Shown: piece by piece, positions 54,315-63,179 of the stretch
How the letters are laid out: every line of letters begins with the position of its first letter
How positions within the stretch are numbered: position 1 is the stretch's first letter
Source: an uncultured Acidovorax sp.
GTDB taxonomy: Bacteria; Pseudomonadota; Gammaproteobacteria; Burkholderiales; Burkholderiaceae_C
Assembly: GCA_913774955.1 (NCBI GenBank)
Contig: CAJYKV010000020.1
Span: 186,001-250,000, forward strand
Length of the DNA: 64,000 nucleotides
Direction of reading: 5' to 3'
Notes under the pieces: generated by a model
What the model was told of the DNA's origin: nothing
The model's database searches: none
Seen by the model: the letters and a program-made list of their open reading frames with translations, nothing else
Program-made: the position numbers and the translations under genes

Positions 54315-55505
54315 TCAGCCGGCCGCTGCCGCGTCTTCCAGGGCCTGCAGTTCGCGCAGGATCTCGTCGGTGTGCTCGCCCAGGCGGGGCGGCGTGCGGC
54401 GCACGCGCAGGCGTTCGCCGTCCATCACGTAGGGCGGCGACAGCACGGCCTGCGCGCCCGCCTCGGCGTCCTCGTAGCGGTGCAGCAGCCCGGCGGCCTC
54501 GGTGCGGGACGAGTTCAGCGCCGCGTGCATGCCGAGCACCTCGCCGCAAGGGATCTGGGCCTGCTCCAGGCGGGCCAGCAGTTCGCGCCGGCTGAAACCC
54601 AGCAGCGCCTCGCGGACCATCGGCAGCAGCACGGCGCGGTGCGCGGAGCGGGCGGTGTTGGTGGCGAAGCGTTCGTCGGCCGCCCATTCCGGGCGGCCCA
54701 CCACGTCGCGGCAGAAGCGCTCGAACTGGCCGTTGTTGCCCACGGTCATCACGACCGGGCCGTCGCTCGCGTCGAACACGCCGTAGGGCACGATCGCCGG
54801 ATGCGCGTTGCCGAATTTCGGGGGGTCGCCGTCCCGCAGCAGCGCCTCCATGCCGTAGTAGGAGGTGATCATCAGCCCGCAGTCGTAGAGCGCCATCTGC
54901 ACGTGGCGGCCCCGTCCGGTCGCATGGCGTTCGTACAGCGCCGCGAGGATCGCCTGGCCCGCGTACATGCCAGTGAACATGTCCACCGCGGCCACGCCGA
55001 ACTTGAGCGGGCCCTGTCCTTCTTCGCCGTTCATGGCCATGATGCCGGCTTCGCCCTGCACCACCAGGTCGTAGCCGGGGCGCTGCGCCTCCGCCGTGGC
55101 ACGCGAATACCCGGAGATCGAGCAATAGACCAGCCGCGGGTTGGATGCGCTCAGCGCGGCGTAGCCCAGTCCCAGCCGGTCGGCCCCGCCGGGCTTGAAG
55201 TTCTCGATCACCACGTCGGCCCGGGCGGCCAGGCGGCGTGCGACCGCGAGGCCGGCCTCGTCCTGCAGGTCCAGCGCGATGGAGCGCTTGTTGCGGTTCG
55301 CGCTGTTGAAGTACGAGGTGTTGCGCGCGCCGATGCGCACGCCCCAGTCGCGCGTGTCGTCGCCGCGCTCCGGATGCTCCACCTTGACCACGTCGGCGCC
55401 CAGGTCGGCCAGGGCCATGGCGCACATCGGGCCGGCCAGCACGCGCGACAGATCGAGGACGCGCAGGCCGGAGAGGGGAAGGGGGGCGGAGGTGCCGAGG
55501 TGCAT
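54315..55505 (-). CDS. CaiB/BaiF-family (class III) CoA transferase
   Basis: Enzyme of 396 residues that moves CoA between carboxylic acids. N-terminal LPLSGLRVLDLSRVLAGPMCAMALADLGADVVKVEHP at 9-45 is the family signature. The catalytic Asp is probably in AAVDMFTGMYAGQAI near 172 (the aspartate that forms the covalent CoA intermediate). RGRHVQMALYDCGL follows near 200. It is the first gene of a two-gene unit with the Bug protein and is divergent from the LysR gene, separated by 145 bp. The acceptor acid is unknown. Confidence 0.92.
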   Translation of the reverse strand: MHLGTSAPLPLSGLRVLDLSRVLAGPMCAMALADLGADVVKVEHPERGDDTRDWGVRIGARNTSYFNSANRNKRSIALDLQDEAGLAVARRLAARADVVIENFKPGGADRLGLGYAALSASNPRLVYCSISGYSRATAEAQRPGYDLVVQGEAGIMAMNGEEGQGPLKFGVAAVDMFTGMYAGQAILAALYERHATGRGRHVQMALYDCGLMITSYYGMEALLRDGDPPKFGNAHPAIVPYGVFDASDGPVVMTVGNNGQFERFCRDVVGRPEWAADERFATNTARSAHRAVLLPMVREALLGFSRRELLARLEQAQIPCGEVLGMHAALNSSRTEAAGLLHRYEDAEAGAQAVLSPPYVMDGERLRVRRTPPRLGEHTDEILRELQALEDAAAAG

Positions 55506-55650
55506 CGTGGGCGCAGGGAGGAGGGCGACGGAGGAAGGAGATGCCGCGGCAGGCAGGCTGTCGGCGGCGTCGGACCTCGATTATTCGAACGTCCGTGAAA
55601 ATTTACAATCGTGCGCGGCGAGTGATCGCGGTGCTAACTGGAGATTGACA
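55506..55650. promoter_or_regulatory. divergent control region between CoA transferase and LysR genes
   Basis: A 145 bp gap separates the two divergent starts. Its centre (55577-55610) is AT-rich, includes ATTATTCGAA and GTGAAAATTTAC, and offers T-N11-A spacings of LysR-type sites. This is the usual place for a LysR regulator to control both itself and the neighbouring operon. No base-exact operator can be assigned. Confidence 0.4.
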
Positions 55651-56559
55651 ATGGACGTGCAAGCCCTGGGACTGCTGGTGGACATCATCGAGGCCGGCAA
55701 CCTGAGCCGGGCCGCCGCGGCGCTCGGCATGAGCCGTGCCAACGTCAGCCAGCGCATCAACCGGTTCGAACGCCAGCTCGGCGTGCAACTGCTGCGCAGG
55801 ACCACGCGGGAGCTGGTTCCCACCGAGATCGGGCTCAAGCTCTACGAGCACGGCCTGGCGATGCGCCACGAGGTCATGGCGGCCGATGAAGTGGTGAACG
55901 ACCTGGGCAAGGGCCTGCAGGGAACGGTGCGGCTGGGGGTGCCGATCGGCTACGGCCAGCTGCGCATGTCGGCGTGGCTCACGGAGTTCATGCGCACGCA
56001 TCCGGACATCGCCCTGCATGCGATTTTCAACAACGATCTCGAAGACCTGGTGAAGGGATCGATCGACTTCGCCGTGCGCGTCATGGCCGAGCCGCCGGCG
56101 CAGCTCGTGGCCCGGCGGCTCGGCACGGTGCGCTACGTAGCGTGCGCGGCCCCGGCGTTCCTGGACCGGCACGGCCGGCCGCGGGACCTGGAGGCGCTGC
56201 GGGCGCTGCCGCTGATCGCTTCGTCGCAGACCAGCGAGCGCTTGCGGACCACCTGGGTGCAGGGGTGCAGCCGGCGCGTCGCGCGCATCCGGCCGCGCCT
56301 CATTTCCGCCAACTTCCACTTCCTGCTGGACGCCATATCGCAGGGGCTGGGGGTCGGGCTGATGCCGGACTACATGGTGGAGACCGCGGTCGGGCGGGGC
56401 GATCTGGAGTTGCTGGCGCTGGAGCCGGAAGCGCTCGATTTCCTGTCGACGCAGAAATTCCTGCTGCACGTGCCCGACCGCTACCAGACGCCGGCGGTGC
56501 GCGCGCTGATCGATTTCATCATCGCGCGGGAAGAGGGCGAGGTACCGGCCCGGGCGTGA
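55651..56559 (+). CDS. LysR-family transcriptional regulator
   Basis: Regulator of 302 residues with an N-terminal winged HTH (VDIIEAGNLSRAAAALGMSRANVSQRINRFERQLGVQLLRRTTR, residues 8-52) and a LysR substrate-binding domain (about 90-295) with VRLGVPIGYGQLRM near 93 and GLGVGLMPDYMVE near 235. The pattern (RTTRELVPTEIG) is that of the DsdC/AaeR-like large LysR group. It should control the divergent CoA-transferase/Bug unit. Start ATG at 55651; GGAG at 55640-55643. Confidence 0.92.
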   Translation: MDVQALGLLVDIIEAGNLSRAAAALGMSRANVSQRINRFERQLGVQLLRRTTRELVPTEIGLKLYEHGLAMRHEVMAADEVVNDLGKGLQGTVRLGVPIGYGQLRMSAWLTEFMRTHPDIALHAIFNNDLEDLVKGSIDFAVRVMAEPPAQLVARRLGTVRYVACAAPAFLDRHGRPRDLEALRALPLIASSQTSERLRTTWVQGCSRRVARIRPRLISANFHFLLDAISQGLGVGLMPDYMVETAVGRGDLELLALEPEALDFLSTQKFLLHVPDRYQTPAVRALIDFIIAREEGEVPARA

Positions 56560-56621
56560 ACCGGGCGTCGCGGCGCAGCACCCCCCTTGCGGCCGCTGGC
56601 CGCCCGCCGCCGACCCAGTGT

Positions 56622-57614
56622 TTACTCGATCTTCGCGCCCGAGGCCTCCACGATGCCCTTCCACTTCGCGTAGTCGGTCTTGAGCAGCGTCGAGAACTGC
56701 GCGCTGCTCATCGATTCCGGCTCTGCGCCCTGGGCCTGGATGGCGGCGCGCATTTCCGGCTGGGCGAGCAGCTTGTTGACCTCGGTGTTCACCGTGGTGA
56801 CGACGTTGGCCGGCGTGCCCGCGGGCGCGAAGATGCCGTACCAGGAGCTGACGTCGAAGCCCTTGTAGCCCGATTCGGCGACGGTGGGAACGTCCGGCAG
56901 CGAGGAGCTGCGCTTGATGGAGGTCACGGCCAGCGGGCGCAGTTTGCCGGACTTGATCTGGCCCATGGCCGAGGGTACGGAGGAGACCAGCAGGTCCACG
57001 TTGCCGGCCATCGCGTCCATCAGGGCCGGGTTGGAACCCTTGTAGGGAATGTGGCTGAGCTTGATGCCTGCCGCCTTCTCGAACAAATCGCCCGCGAGGT
57101 GGATGGTGGTGCCGTTGCCGGGCGAGCCGTAGGTGACCTTGCCGGGTTCGGCGCGCGCGGCGGCCACCACGTCGGCCAGGGTCTTGAAGCGCGAATTGGC
57201 GCTGGTGGCGATGATCACCGGGGTGTAGGCCACGTGCGCGATGGCCACGAGGTCTCGGGTCGGGTCCCAGGGCAGGTTCTTGTAGAGGTAGGGCGCGACG
57301 ACGAGGTTGTCCTTCTGGCCCATGACGAGGTCGTAGCCCGTGGGCGCGGCCTTGACGGTCTCGGTGATGCCGATGGTGCCGCCGGCACCGGCGCGGTTGT
57401 CGGGCACCACCGTCCAGTGCAGGGTCTCGGTGAGCTTGGTCGCGACGAGGCGCGAAAGGATGTCGGTGCCGCCGCCGGGCGGGAAGGGCACGATGAGCCG
57501 CACGGGCTTGGCGGGGTAGGCATTGCCGGCGGGTGCGGCGGCGGGGGCCGTCTGGGCCGTGGCGGTGCCCAGCGCGAAGGCGAGGGCGGCGAACGAAATC
57601 GCGGTGCGGATCAT
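56622..57614 (-). CDS. Bug/TctC-family solute-binding protein (2)
   Basis: Exported protein of 330 residues with a signal peptide (MIRTAISFAALAFALGTATAQ). Landmarks are RLIVPFPPGGGTDILSRLVATKL near 39-61, VVPDNRAGAGGTIGITETVKAAPTGYDL near 67-94, VTYGSPGNGTTIHLAGDLFEK near 161 and IPYKGSNPALMDAMAGNVDLL near 190. The ATG at 57614 is chosen because it leads straight into the signal sequence. It is convergent with the LysR gene and only distantly similar to the first Bug protein, so it is not a recent duplicate. The ligand is unknown. Confidence 0.92.
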   Translation of the reverse strand: MIRTAISFAALAFALGTATAQTAPAAAPAGNAYPAKPVRLIVPFPPGGGTDILSRLVATKLTETLHWTVVPDNRAGAGGTIGITETVKAAPTGYDLVMGQKDNLVVAPYLYKNLPWDPTRDLVAIAHVAYTPVIIATSANSRFKTLADVVAAARAEPGKVTYGSPGNGTTIHLAGDLFEKAAGIKLSHIPYKGSNPALMDAMAGNVDLLVSSVPSAMGQIKSGKLRPLAVTSIKRSSSLPDVPTVAESGYKGFDVSSWYGIFAPAGTPANVVTTVNTEVNKLLAQPEMRAAIQAQGAEPESMSSAQFSTLLKTDYAKWKGIVEASGAKIE

Positions 57615-57757
57615 GGGTGGTTTGTCTCCGGAAGGAAGTACTTTGTCTGCGGTGGCCACCATTCTTGGCGTGCCGGGAGACCGCGCGCAACCGGGCAAGC
57701 GCTAGGCGCGGCGGAATCTTCACGATGGCCGGGCGCGGCACCGGCCGCGCGGGGGCG

Positions 57758-58567
57758 TCAGGGCTGCCGCACGTCGGCCACGGGGGCGTCGCCGAAGTCG
57801 GGGCGGGCGAGCCAGGCGAGCACGCGGGCGGCGGCGTCGTCGGGAGAAGTCAGTGCGCCATCCGTCTTGAGGTTGGCGAAGTTCTGCTGGTCGGGAAAAG
57901 CGGCCGGGTCGGCGGCGCGCAGATGGACCTGCATGTCGGTGTCGATCACACCGGGAGCCAGCGAGCATACCCTGGCGCCCCCGGGCCGCTGCGCTTCGTC
58001 GAGCGCGAGGCAGCGCGTGAAGTGGTCCATGCCGGCCTTGGCCGCGCAGTAGGCCGATTGCGACGCCATGGCGCGGCGTCCGAGGCCGGACGAAATGTTC
58101 AGCACCTTGAGCGGCACGCCCCAGCCGCGCGTGGCGGCGAGGAACGCGGCAGTGAGCTGCATCGGCGCTTCCAGTCCGACGCGCAGCGCATTCGCGAGAT
58201 CGGCCGGTTCGCAATCCGACAGGGGCGCGATGCGGGGCACCACGCCCGCGTTGTTGAGGAGCGTGGCGCTTGCGTAGCGGCCGGCCGGCTGCGCCGTGAG
58301 CCACTGGCGCAGGCGCTCGGCGGCAGCGGCGCCGTCGGCGAGATCCTGCTCCCACTGCTCGAGCGGCACGCCAGTGCGCTGTGCGAGGCTCGCCAGTTCG
58401 CCGCTGGTGGCGCGCGCGAGCGTCACCAGCGCGTGCCCCTGCTGCAGCAGCTGCCGGGCCATGGCCAGGCCCATGCCGCGCGAGGCGCCGGTAAGGATGA
58501 CGAGGGGGCGCGGCCCGGAGGGGGATGCCGCAGCCGCGGAGGACGGGGAGGGGGAAGTGCCTTGCAT
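57758..58567 (-). CDS. short-chain dehydrogenase/reductase
   Basis: SDR of 269 residues. The cofactor loop is ILTGASRGMGLAMARQLL near residues 24-41, NNAGVVPRI near 105, the catalytic Ser region LNISSGLGRRAM near 153 and the YCAAK motif at about 170 (SAYCAAKAGMDHF). The C-terminal part includes PGVIDTDMQVHLR. It resembles benzil reductase/sepiapterin reductase-like SDRs that act without a fixed pathway context. The start ATG at 58567 opens a short Ser/Pro/Ala-rich leader. It lies 29 bp downstream of the pseudouridine synthase. Confidence 0.87.
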   Translation of the reverse strand: MQGTSPSPSSAAAASPSGPRPLVILTGASRGMGLAMARQLLQQGHALVTLARATSGELASLAQRTGVPLEQWEQDLADGAAAAERLRQWLTAQPAGRYASATLLNNAGVVPRIAPLSDCEPADLANALRVGLEAPMQLTAAFLAATRGWGVPLKVLNISSGLGRRAMASQSAYCAAKAGMDHFTRCLALDEAQRPGGARVCSLAPGVIDTDMQVHLRAADPAAFPDQQNFANLKTDGALTSPDDAAARVLAWLARPDFGDAPVADVRQP

Positions 58568-58596
58568 GGTGCGTCGATCGTACTGCGGCGGCATGG

Positions 58597-59430
58597 TCAG
58601 AACGGCGCGGGCAGATGGAAGGACAGGGGTGCGCCGGTGCGCGGATGCGCGAACGCGATCTGCTGCGCGTGCAGCAGCAGCCGCGGCGCGCGGGCCTGCA
58701 CGCACGGCGGGGCGTAGAGCGCATCGCCCAGGATCGGGTGGCCGATCGCCGCCATGTGTACGCGCAGCTGGTGCGTGCGGCCGGTGACGGGTTCCAGCAG
58801 CACGCGCAGGGTGCCGGGCGCCCAACCCGGAGAGTCGCCCGCGGCGGGCGCGGGCCGCCAGCGTGTGAGGCTAGGCTTGCCGTGCCGCCGGTCCACCACG
58901 CGCAGGGGGCGCTGCTCCCAGTCGGCGGCGATGGGCAGGTCGATGGAATGCCAGTGCCCTTCCGTGACGAGGGCCTGTGCGCAGGCCGGTGCATGTGCCG
59001 GCGTGATCACGGGTGGGGTGGCAGGAGCGCTTTCTGCCGGGGCAGAGCCTGGGGCCGCGTGCACGACCGCCACGTAGCGCTTGTGCACCTGCCGCGTGGC
59101 GAAGGCGTGGCCGAGCGCGCGCTGCGCCCCGGCATGGAGCGCCATCAGCAGGAGGCCCGAGGTCGCCTGGTCGAGGCGGTGCACCACGCAGGCGCCGGGC
59201 CAGTGGAGCGCGGCGCGGGCGCTCAGGCAGTCCTGCTTGTCCGGGCCGCGGCCGGGTACGCAGAGCAGGCCCGAGGGCTTGGCCAGCACGATGAGATCCT
59301 CATCGGCGTACAGGCATTCGGGTGCGGGGGGCTGCACACCGCCCTCCGAAGCGGCCGGCATGTCCGGCACGGAGGGCGCCGCAGGGGCGGCAGGGTGGAC
59401 GGCAGCGCCGTCCGGTGCGGAGCCGTTCAC
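58597..59430 (-). CDS. RluA-family pseudouridine synthase
   Basis: Enzyme of 277 residues if the GTG at 59430, overlapping the kinase stop (GTGA), is used; an ATG near 59361 is an alternative that removes an Ala/Pro-rich leader. The catalytic Asp is in CVVHRLDQATSGLLLMAL near residues 76-93. LIVLAKPSGLLCVPGRG near 38, RTHQLRVHMAAIGHPILGDALY near 216 and LLLHAQQIAFAHP near 250 complete the RluA pattern. An Ala/Pro-rich insertion of about 20 residues lies after YVAVVHAAPG. The RNA target (rRNA or tRNA) cannot be told. Confidence 0.87.
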   Translation of the reverse strand: MNGSAPDGAAVHPAAPAAPSVPDMPAASEGGVQPPAPECLYADEDLIVLAKPSGLLCVPGRGPDKQDCLSARAALHWPGACVVHRLDQATSGLLLMALHAGAQRALGHAFATRQVHKRYVAVVHAAPGSAPAESAPATPPVITPAHAPACAQALVTEGHWHSIDLPIAADWEQRPLRVVDRRHGKPSLTRWRPAPAAGDSPGWAPGTLRVLLEPVTGRTHQLRVHMAAIGHPILGDALYAPPCVQARAPRLLLHAQQIAFAHPRTGAPLSFHLPAPF

Positions 59431-61730
59431 GGGCTTCCGGCCTTGGCGCCGTGCACCAGCCGGTGCACCGTGGCGCACAGTTCGTCCACGTCGTTGGGCT
59501 TGTGGATCAGCGCATTCGCGCCCTCGGCCAGCGCATCGCGTTCTATCTCGGCGGTGACGTGGCCCGAGGCGAGCGCCACGGGCAGGTCGGCGCGGATGCG
59601 CTTGGCCTCGCGCACCAGATCCACGCCGCAGTAGCCGGGCATGTTGTAGTCGGTCACCACCAGGTCGTAGGCCTGCGGGTCGGCGGCGAGCGCCACGGCC
59701 GCCTCGCGCGGATCGGTGAAGCCGCTCACGCGGTAGCCACGCCGGCGCAGCAGCCGCTGCACGAGGAAGACCAGCGCCTGGTCGTCGTCCACGTACATCA
59801 CGTGGTGCTGGCGCTCGGGAGTGTGCCCCTGCGCGGGCAGGGACGGGGGTGACGCCGGGCTGGCGGCCGGGGTCGTGTGGCTGGCGCCGGCTGCCTCCGT
59901 GCCCGCACCGGTCCCTGCCTCGGGCGGGGCGGCGATGGCCTGGGGCACGGCGGGGAAGTAGAGCGTGAAGCGGCTGCCTTCGCCGGGCGCGCTCTGCACG
60001 TCCACCGCGCCGCCGTGGGTGCGCATCACCCCGTGCACCACGGCCAGCCCCAGGCCCGTGCCCTGGCCGACGGGCTTGGTGGTGAAGAACGGCTCGAAGA
60101 TGCGCTGCTGCGTGGCGGCATCCATGCCCGGGCCGGTGTCGACCACGCTGATCACGACGTACTCGCCGGGGGGAAGGGCAAGCCGCTCGCACAGTCGCTG
60201 GTCGGGCTGCGTGGCCGAGGCTTCCACGCGCACCGTGCCGCGCGCGTCGCCGATGGCGTGGATCGCGTTGGTGCAGAGGTTCAGCAGCGCCTGTTCGACC
60301 TGGGTGGCGTCGGCGAGCATGGCGGGCAGGGGGGCGTCGATCTGCAGGCGCAGCTCGATGGCGGGCGGCAGCGTCACGCGCAGCAGCCGCTCGGTGTCGT
60401 GCACGGCCTCCGACACGGGGACGGCGGTGCGCTGCGGCGGCTCGTTGCGGCTGAAGGTGAGGATCTGCCGCACCAGGTCGCGCGCGCGCCGGCCCGCCTT
60501 CTCGATCTCGCGCAGGCTCTCCAGCGCCGGCGCATCGGCGGCGCAGTCGGCCTTGGCGAGCTCGACGTTGCCGAGGATGGCGCTCAGGATGTTGTTGAAA
60601 TCGTGGGCGATGCCGCCGGCCATGGTGCCCACGGCCTGCATCTTGTGGGACTCGCGCAGCTGCGCCTCCAGCTCGCTGCGGTGCGCCTCGGCCTTCTTGC
60701 GGCCGGTGAGGTCGCGCGCGAACACCGTGGTGGTTTCGCCCTCGGCATGCCGCTCGAACGACAAGCTCACTTCCACCGCCAGTTCCTTGCCGCTGGCGGT
60801 GAGGGCCACCATCTCGCCGAGCACCGCCTGGGTGGCCAGTTGCGCGAACGCGAGCGCCTGGACGGCGTCGGGCAGGAAGCGGTCGAGCGGGCTGCCGAGC
60901 GCGTCGGCGGTGGAGCACTGGAACAGCGCCGCGGCCGTGGGGTTGAAGACTGTGATGCGCTGGTGCTGGTCCACGCAGATGATGGCGTCCAGTGCGGAAT
61001 TGATCACGGCCTCCAGGCGCCGCTCGCTGGCGTAGAGCTGCGCGTTGCGCTCCTGCAGGGCCGCGGCGCTCTGCTGCAGGGCGCGCCGCTCTGCCACGAG
61101 CGGGCCCTGGTCCACCACCGCGCAGAGGTACTGCAGTTGGGCGGGCGCGCCGTCCGCCTGCGGGGCCTCGATGCGTGCGATGTACAGGTCGCCCGTGATG
61201 CCTGCGCCATGCGGGCCGATCGGGAACACCACTTCGCTGGCCTCGCCATGGCCCTGGTCGCGGGCCTGCGCGAAGGTGTCGCGCACGCGGTCGGCGTCGT
61301 CCGAGCACACGAACGGCATCAGCGAGGTGAGCGGCCGGTCGGCCTCGGTGGGCTGGAAGCAGCGGTGCGCCATCGAATTGGCCTGCACCACCATGTCGTG
61401 CTCGTCGAGCACCATGAGGGCCAGCGGCACGCTGGCGAAGAGCGTCTCGAAACGTTCGGAAGCGCTCTCGGCCGCCGCCTGGCTGTAGCGCAGGACCTTG
61501 TTCTGCACTTCCAGCTCGGCCTGGTAGGCGCGCAGTTCCGCGATGAGGGCGGCCACCGGACCTTCGGGACGGCCAGGGCTGCGCCGGTTGGCGCCGGCCT
61601 CGCCCCCGGCCGGCGCGGGCGTGGCGGGAGCGGCGTCCGGGGGCGAGGCCGCCGGCCCGCCGTCCGGGGAAGTGCCGCGATCACCCTCGGGATCGGGGGG
61701 CAGCAGGAAGGACAGATGGGGGCGGCTCAT
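59427..61730 (-). CDS. hybrid sensor histidine kinase with two PAS domains and receiver
   Basis: Cytoplasmic protein of 767 residues, no membrane helix. After a Pro/Ala-rich leader (1-55) come a first PAS (about 85-215, RFETLFASVPLALMVLDEHD), a coiled coil, a second PAS (about 240-350, AVINSALDAIICVDQHQRITVFN), and HisKA with His376 in GGIAHDFNNILSAIL. The HATPase follows (about 435-600; VVDTGPGMD, GTGLGLAVVHGVM), then an Ala/Pro linker, and a receiver domain (about 645-762) with phospho-acceptor Asp694 in VVTDYNMPG and Lys in IHKPND. The architecture is a complete hybrid kinase whose output partner is not encoded nearby. Confidence 0.92.
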   Translation of the reverse strand: MSRPHLSFLLPPDPEGDRGTSPDGGPAASPPDAAPATPAPAGGEAGANRRSPGRPEGPVAALIAELRAYQAELEVQNKVLRYSQAAAESASERFETLFASVPLALMVLDEHDMVVQANSMAHRCFQPTEADRPLTSLMPFVCSDDADRVRDTFAQARDQGHGEASEVVFPIGPHGAGITGDLYIARIEAPQADGAPAQLQYLCAVVDQGPLVAERRALQQSAAALQERNAQLYASERRLEAVINSALDAIICVDQHQRITVFNPTAAALFQCSTADALGSPLDRFLPDAVQALAFAQLATQAVLGEMVALTASGKELAVEVSLSFERHAEGETTTVFARDLTGRKKAEAHRSELEAQLRESHKMQAVGTMAGGIAHDFNNILSAILGNVELAKADCAADAPALESLREIEKAGRRARDLVRQILTFSRNEPPQRTAVPVSEAVHDTERLLRVTLPPAIELRLQIDAPLPAMLADATQVEQALLNLCTNAIHAIGDARGTVRVEASATQPDQRLCERLALPPGEYVVISVVDTGPGMDAATQQRIFEPFFTTKPVGQGTGLGLAVVHGVMRTHGGAVDVQSAPGEGSRFTLYFPAVPQAIAAPPEAGTGAGTEAAGASHTTPAASPASPPSLPAQGHTPERQHHVMYVDDDQALVFLVQRLLRRRGYRVSGFTDPREAAVALAADPQAYDLVVTDYNMPGYCGVDLVREAKRIRADLPVALASGHVTAEIERDALAEGANALIHKPNDVDELCATVHRLVHGAKAGSP

Positions 61731-61858
61731 GGGCGGCGGGGGCGGCTCGGGAACGGTTGCGCCACCCCGGAGCGTGGAAGGCGGCGCGGTGGCGGGCGAG
61801 CCTGCCAGTGTACGACGCAGTCCGGCGGCCCTGCGCCAAGGCCCGCGCCGGGGCGCGG

Positions 61859-63160
61859 TCAAGGCAGCGGCCGTCGCACGTCCTCCATCCGGCGCATCGG
61901 CGTGGCCACGGCCGCGATGGCCGCGGCCAGCACCAGGGTGGCGCCGCACACCATGAACAGCCGGCCAGGCGGCAGGGCCTGCAACAGCCAGCCGGTGGCG
62001 GCCGCAGCCACCGGCTGCAGTCCCATGAAGATGAACATGAACAGCGCCATCGTGCGCCCGAGCAGCCGGGTCGGAACGCGCTGCTGGATCCAGGTGAACA
62101 GTCCCACTTGGACGAAGCCGCCGAGCAGGCCCACACCGCCCATCAGCAACCCGCCTTGCCAGACCGCCGAAATACCGCCCAGAGGCGCGATCAGCAGGCC
62201 CACGACGGCGTCCACCGCCAGCAGGGTGGTGCCGAGGTTCACGAGCCGCAGTCGGGGCAGCGCGCCCGCCAGGGCCATGCCCGCGAGCGTGCCGGCCCCG
62301 TGCACGCCCACCAGGATGCCGAAGGCGGCGGCCCCGAGTTGCGGGCGGTCGTGCGCGAGCACCGGCAGGGCGATCTGCATCGGTCCCATCACCAGCACCG
62401 ACAGCAGCCCCCAGTAGAGAAAGCAGGTGCGCAGCGGCCGGTCGTGCCAGGCATGGGCCAGGCCCTCCCGGATGGAACGCGCCACGGCGCCGGCCGGCGG
62501 CGTCTGCCCGGCGGCCGGCCGTATCCGCACCCGGCCGAGCATCCATGCGGCGACGACGAAGCTCAGCGCATCCAGCGCGAAGGCCAACCCGGTGCCGGTC
62601 GCGTGCGCCGGCCGCTGCACGCCCGCCCCGCCGAGCCCGGCGATCAGCAGGCCGGCGAGCAGCGGGCCGACGGACATGCCCAACTGCCGCAATCCCATGC
62701 CGATGCCGTTGGCCGCGTGCAGTTGCGACGGCTCGACCACGCGCGGGGTGATGGATGTCGCGGCCGGAATGCCGAAGGCGGTGGAGATGCCGATGGCCAG
62801 CGACAGCGCGTAGAGCGCCCAGAGCGGGCAAGGACCGGACAGCACCAGCATGGCGAGCACGCCGGTGAGCGCGGCGTTCAGCCAGCGCGTGGCGCGCAGG
62901 ATGCGCAGCGGCGAATGCCGGTCCACGATGGCGCCGCCGGCGAGGATGAACACTGCCCGGGGCACGCTGATAAGGGCCAGCACGGTGCCCAGCACGCGGG
63001 TGTCGCCGGTGGTCTGCAGCACCAGCCAGGGCATGGCGATCAGTGAGAACTGGTCGCCGAGCAGCGAGAGGGCCGAGCTGGCCGTGAGCCAGCGGAAATC
63101 CCGGTTGCGCGACAGGGGCGCCGGGGCACCGGAAGGGGAGGAGGTCGGAGCGGATGTCAT
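61859..63160 (-). CDS. MFS transporter (EntS/MFS_3 type)
   Basis: Inner-membrane protein of 433 residues with about 12 hydrophobic helices. It starts at the ATG at 63160 (MTSAPTSSPSGAPAP). The first helix region SALSLLGDQFSLIAMPWLVLQTTGDTRVLG near 32-61 and the loop IVDRHSPLRILRATR (the MFS cytoplasmic 2-3 motif variant) are typical of the family of macrolide/siderophore exporters. It lies 19 bp downstream of the MerR-type regulator on the same strand, suggesting an inducible efflux pump. The exported compound is unknown. Confidence 0.88.
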   Translation of the reverse strand: MTSAPTSSPSGAPAPLSRNRDFRWLTASSALSLLGDQFSLIAMPWLVLQTTGDTRVLGTVLALISVPRAVFILAGGAIVDRHSPLRILRATRWLNAALTGVLAMLVLSGPCPLWALYALSLAIGISTAFGIPAATSITPRVVEPSQLHAANGIGMGLRQLGMSVGPLLAGLLIAGLGGAGVQRPAHATGTGLAFALDALSFVVAAWMLGRVRIRPAAGQTPPAGAVARSIREGLAHAWHDRPLRTCFLYWGLLSVLVMGPMQIALPVLAHDRPQLGAAAFGILVGVHGAGTLAGMALAGALPRLRLVNLGTTLLAVDAVVGLLIAPLGGISAVWQGGLLMGGVGLLGGFVQVGLFTWIQQRVPTRLLGRTMALFMFIFMGLQPVAAAATGWLLQALPPGRLFMVCGATLVLAAAIAAVATPMRRMEDVRRPLP

Positions 63161-63179
63161 GGGCCCCGACTTTCGAGCC

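Noticed and set aside
59427-62831. Extension of the hybrid kinase frame to 62831
   Set aside because: The upstream part overlaps the MFS gene in another frame and is Arg/Ala/Gly-rich. The kinase starts plausibly at 61730.
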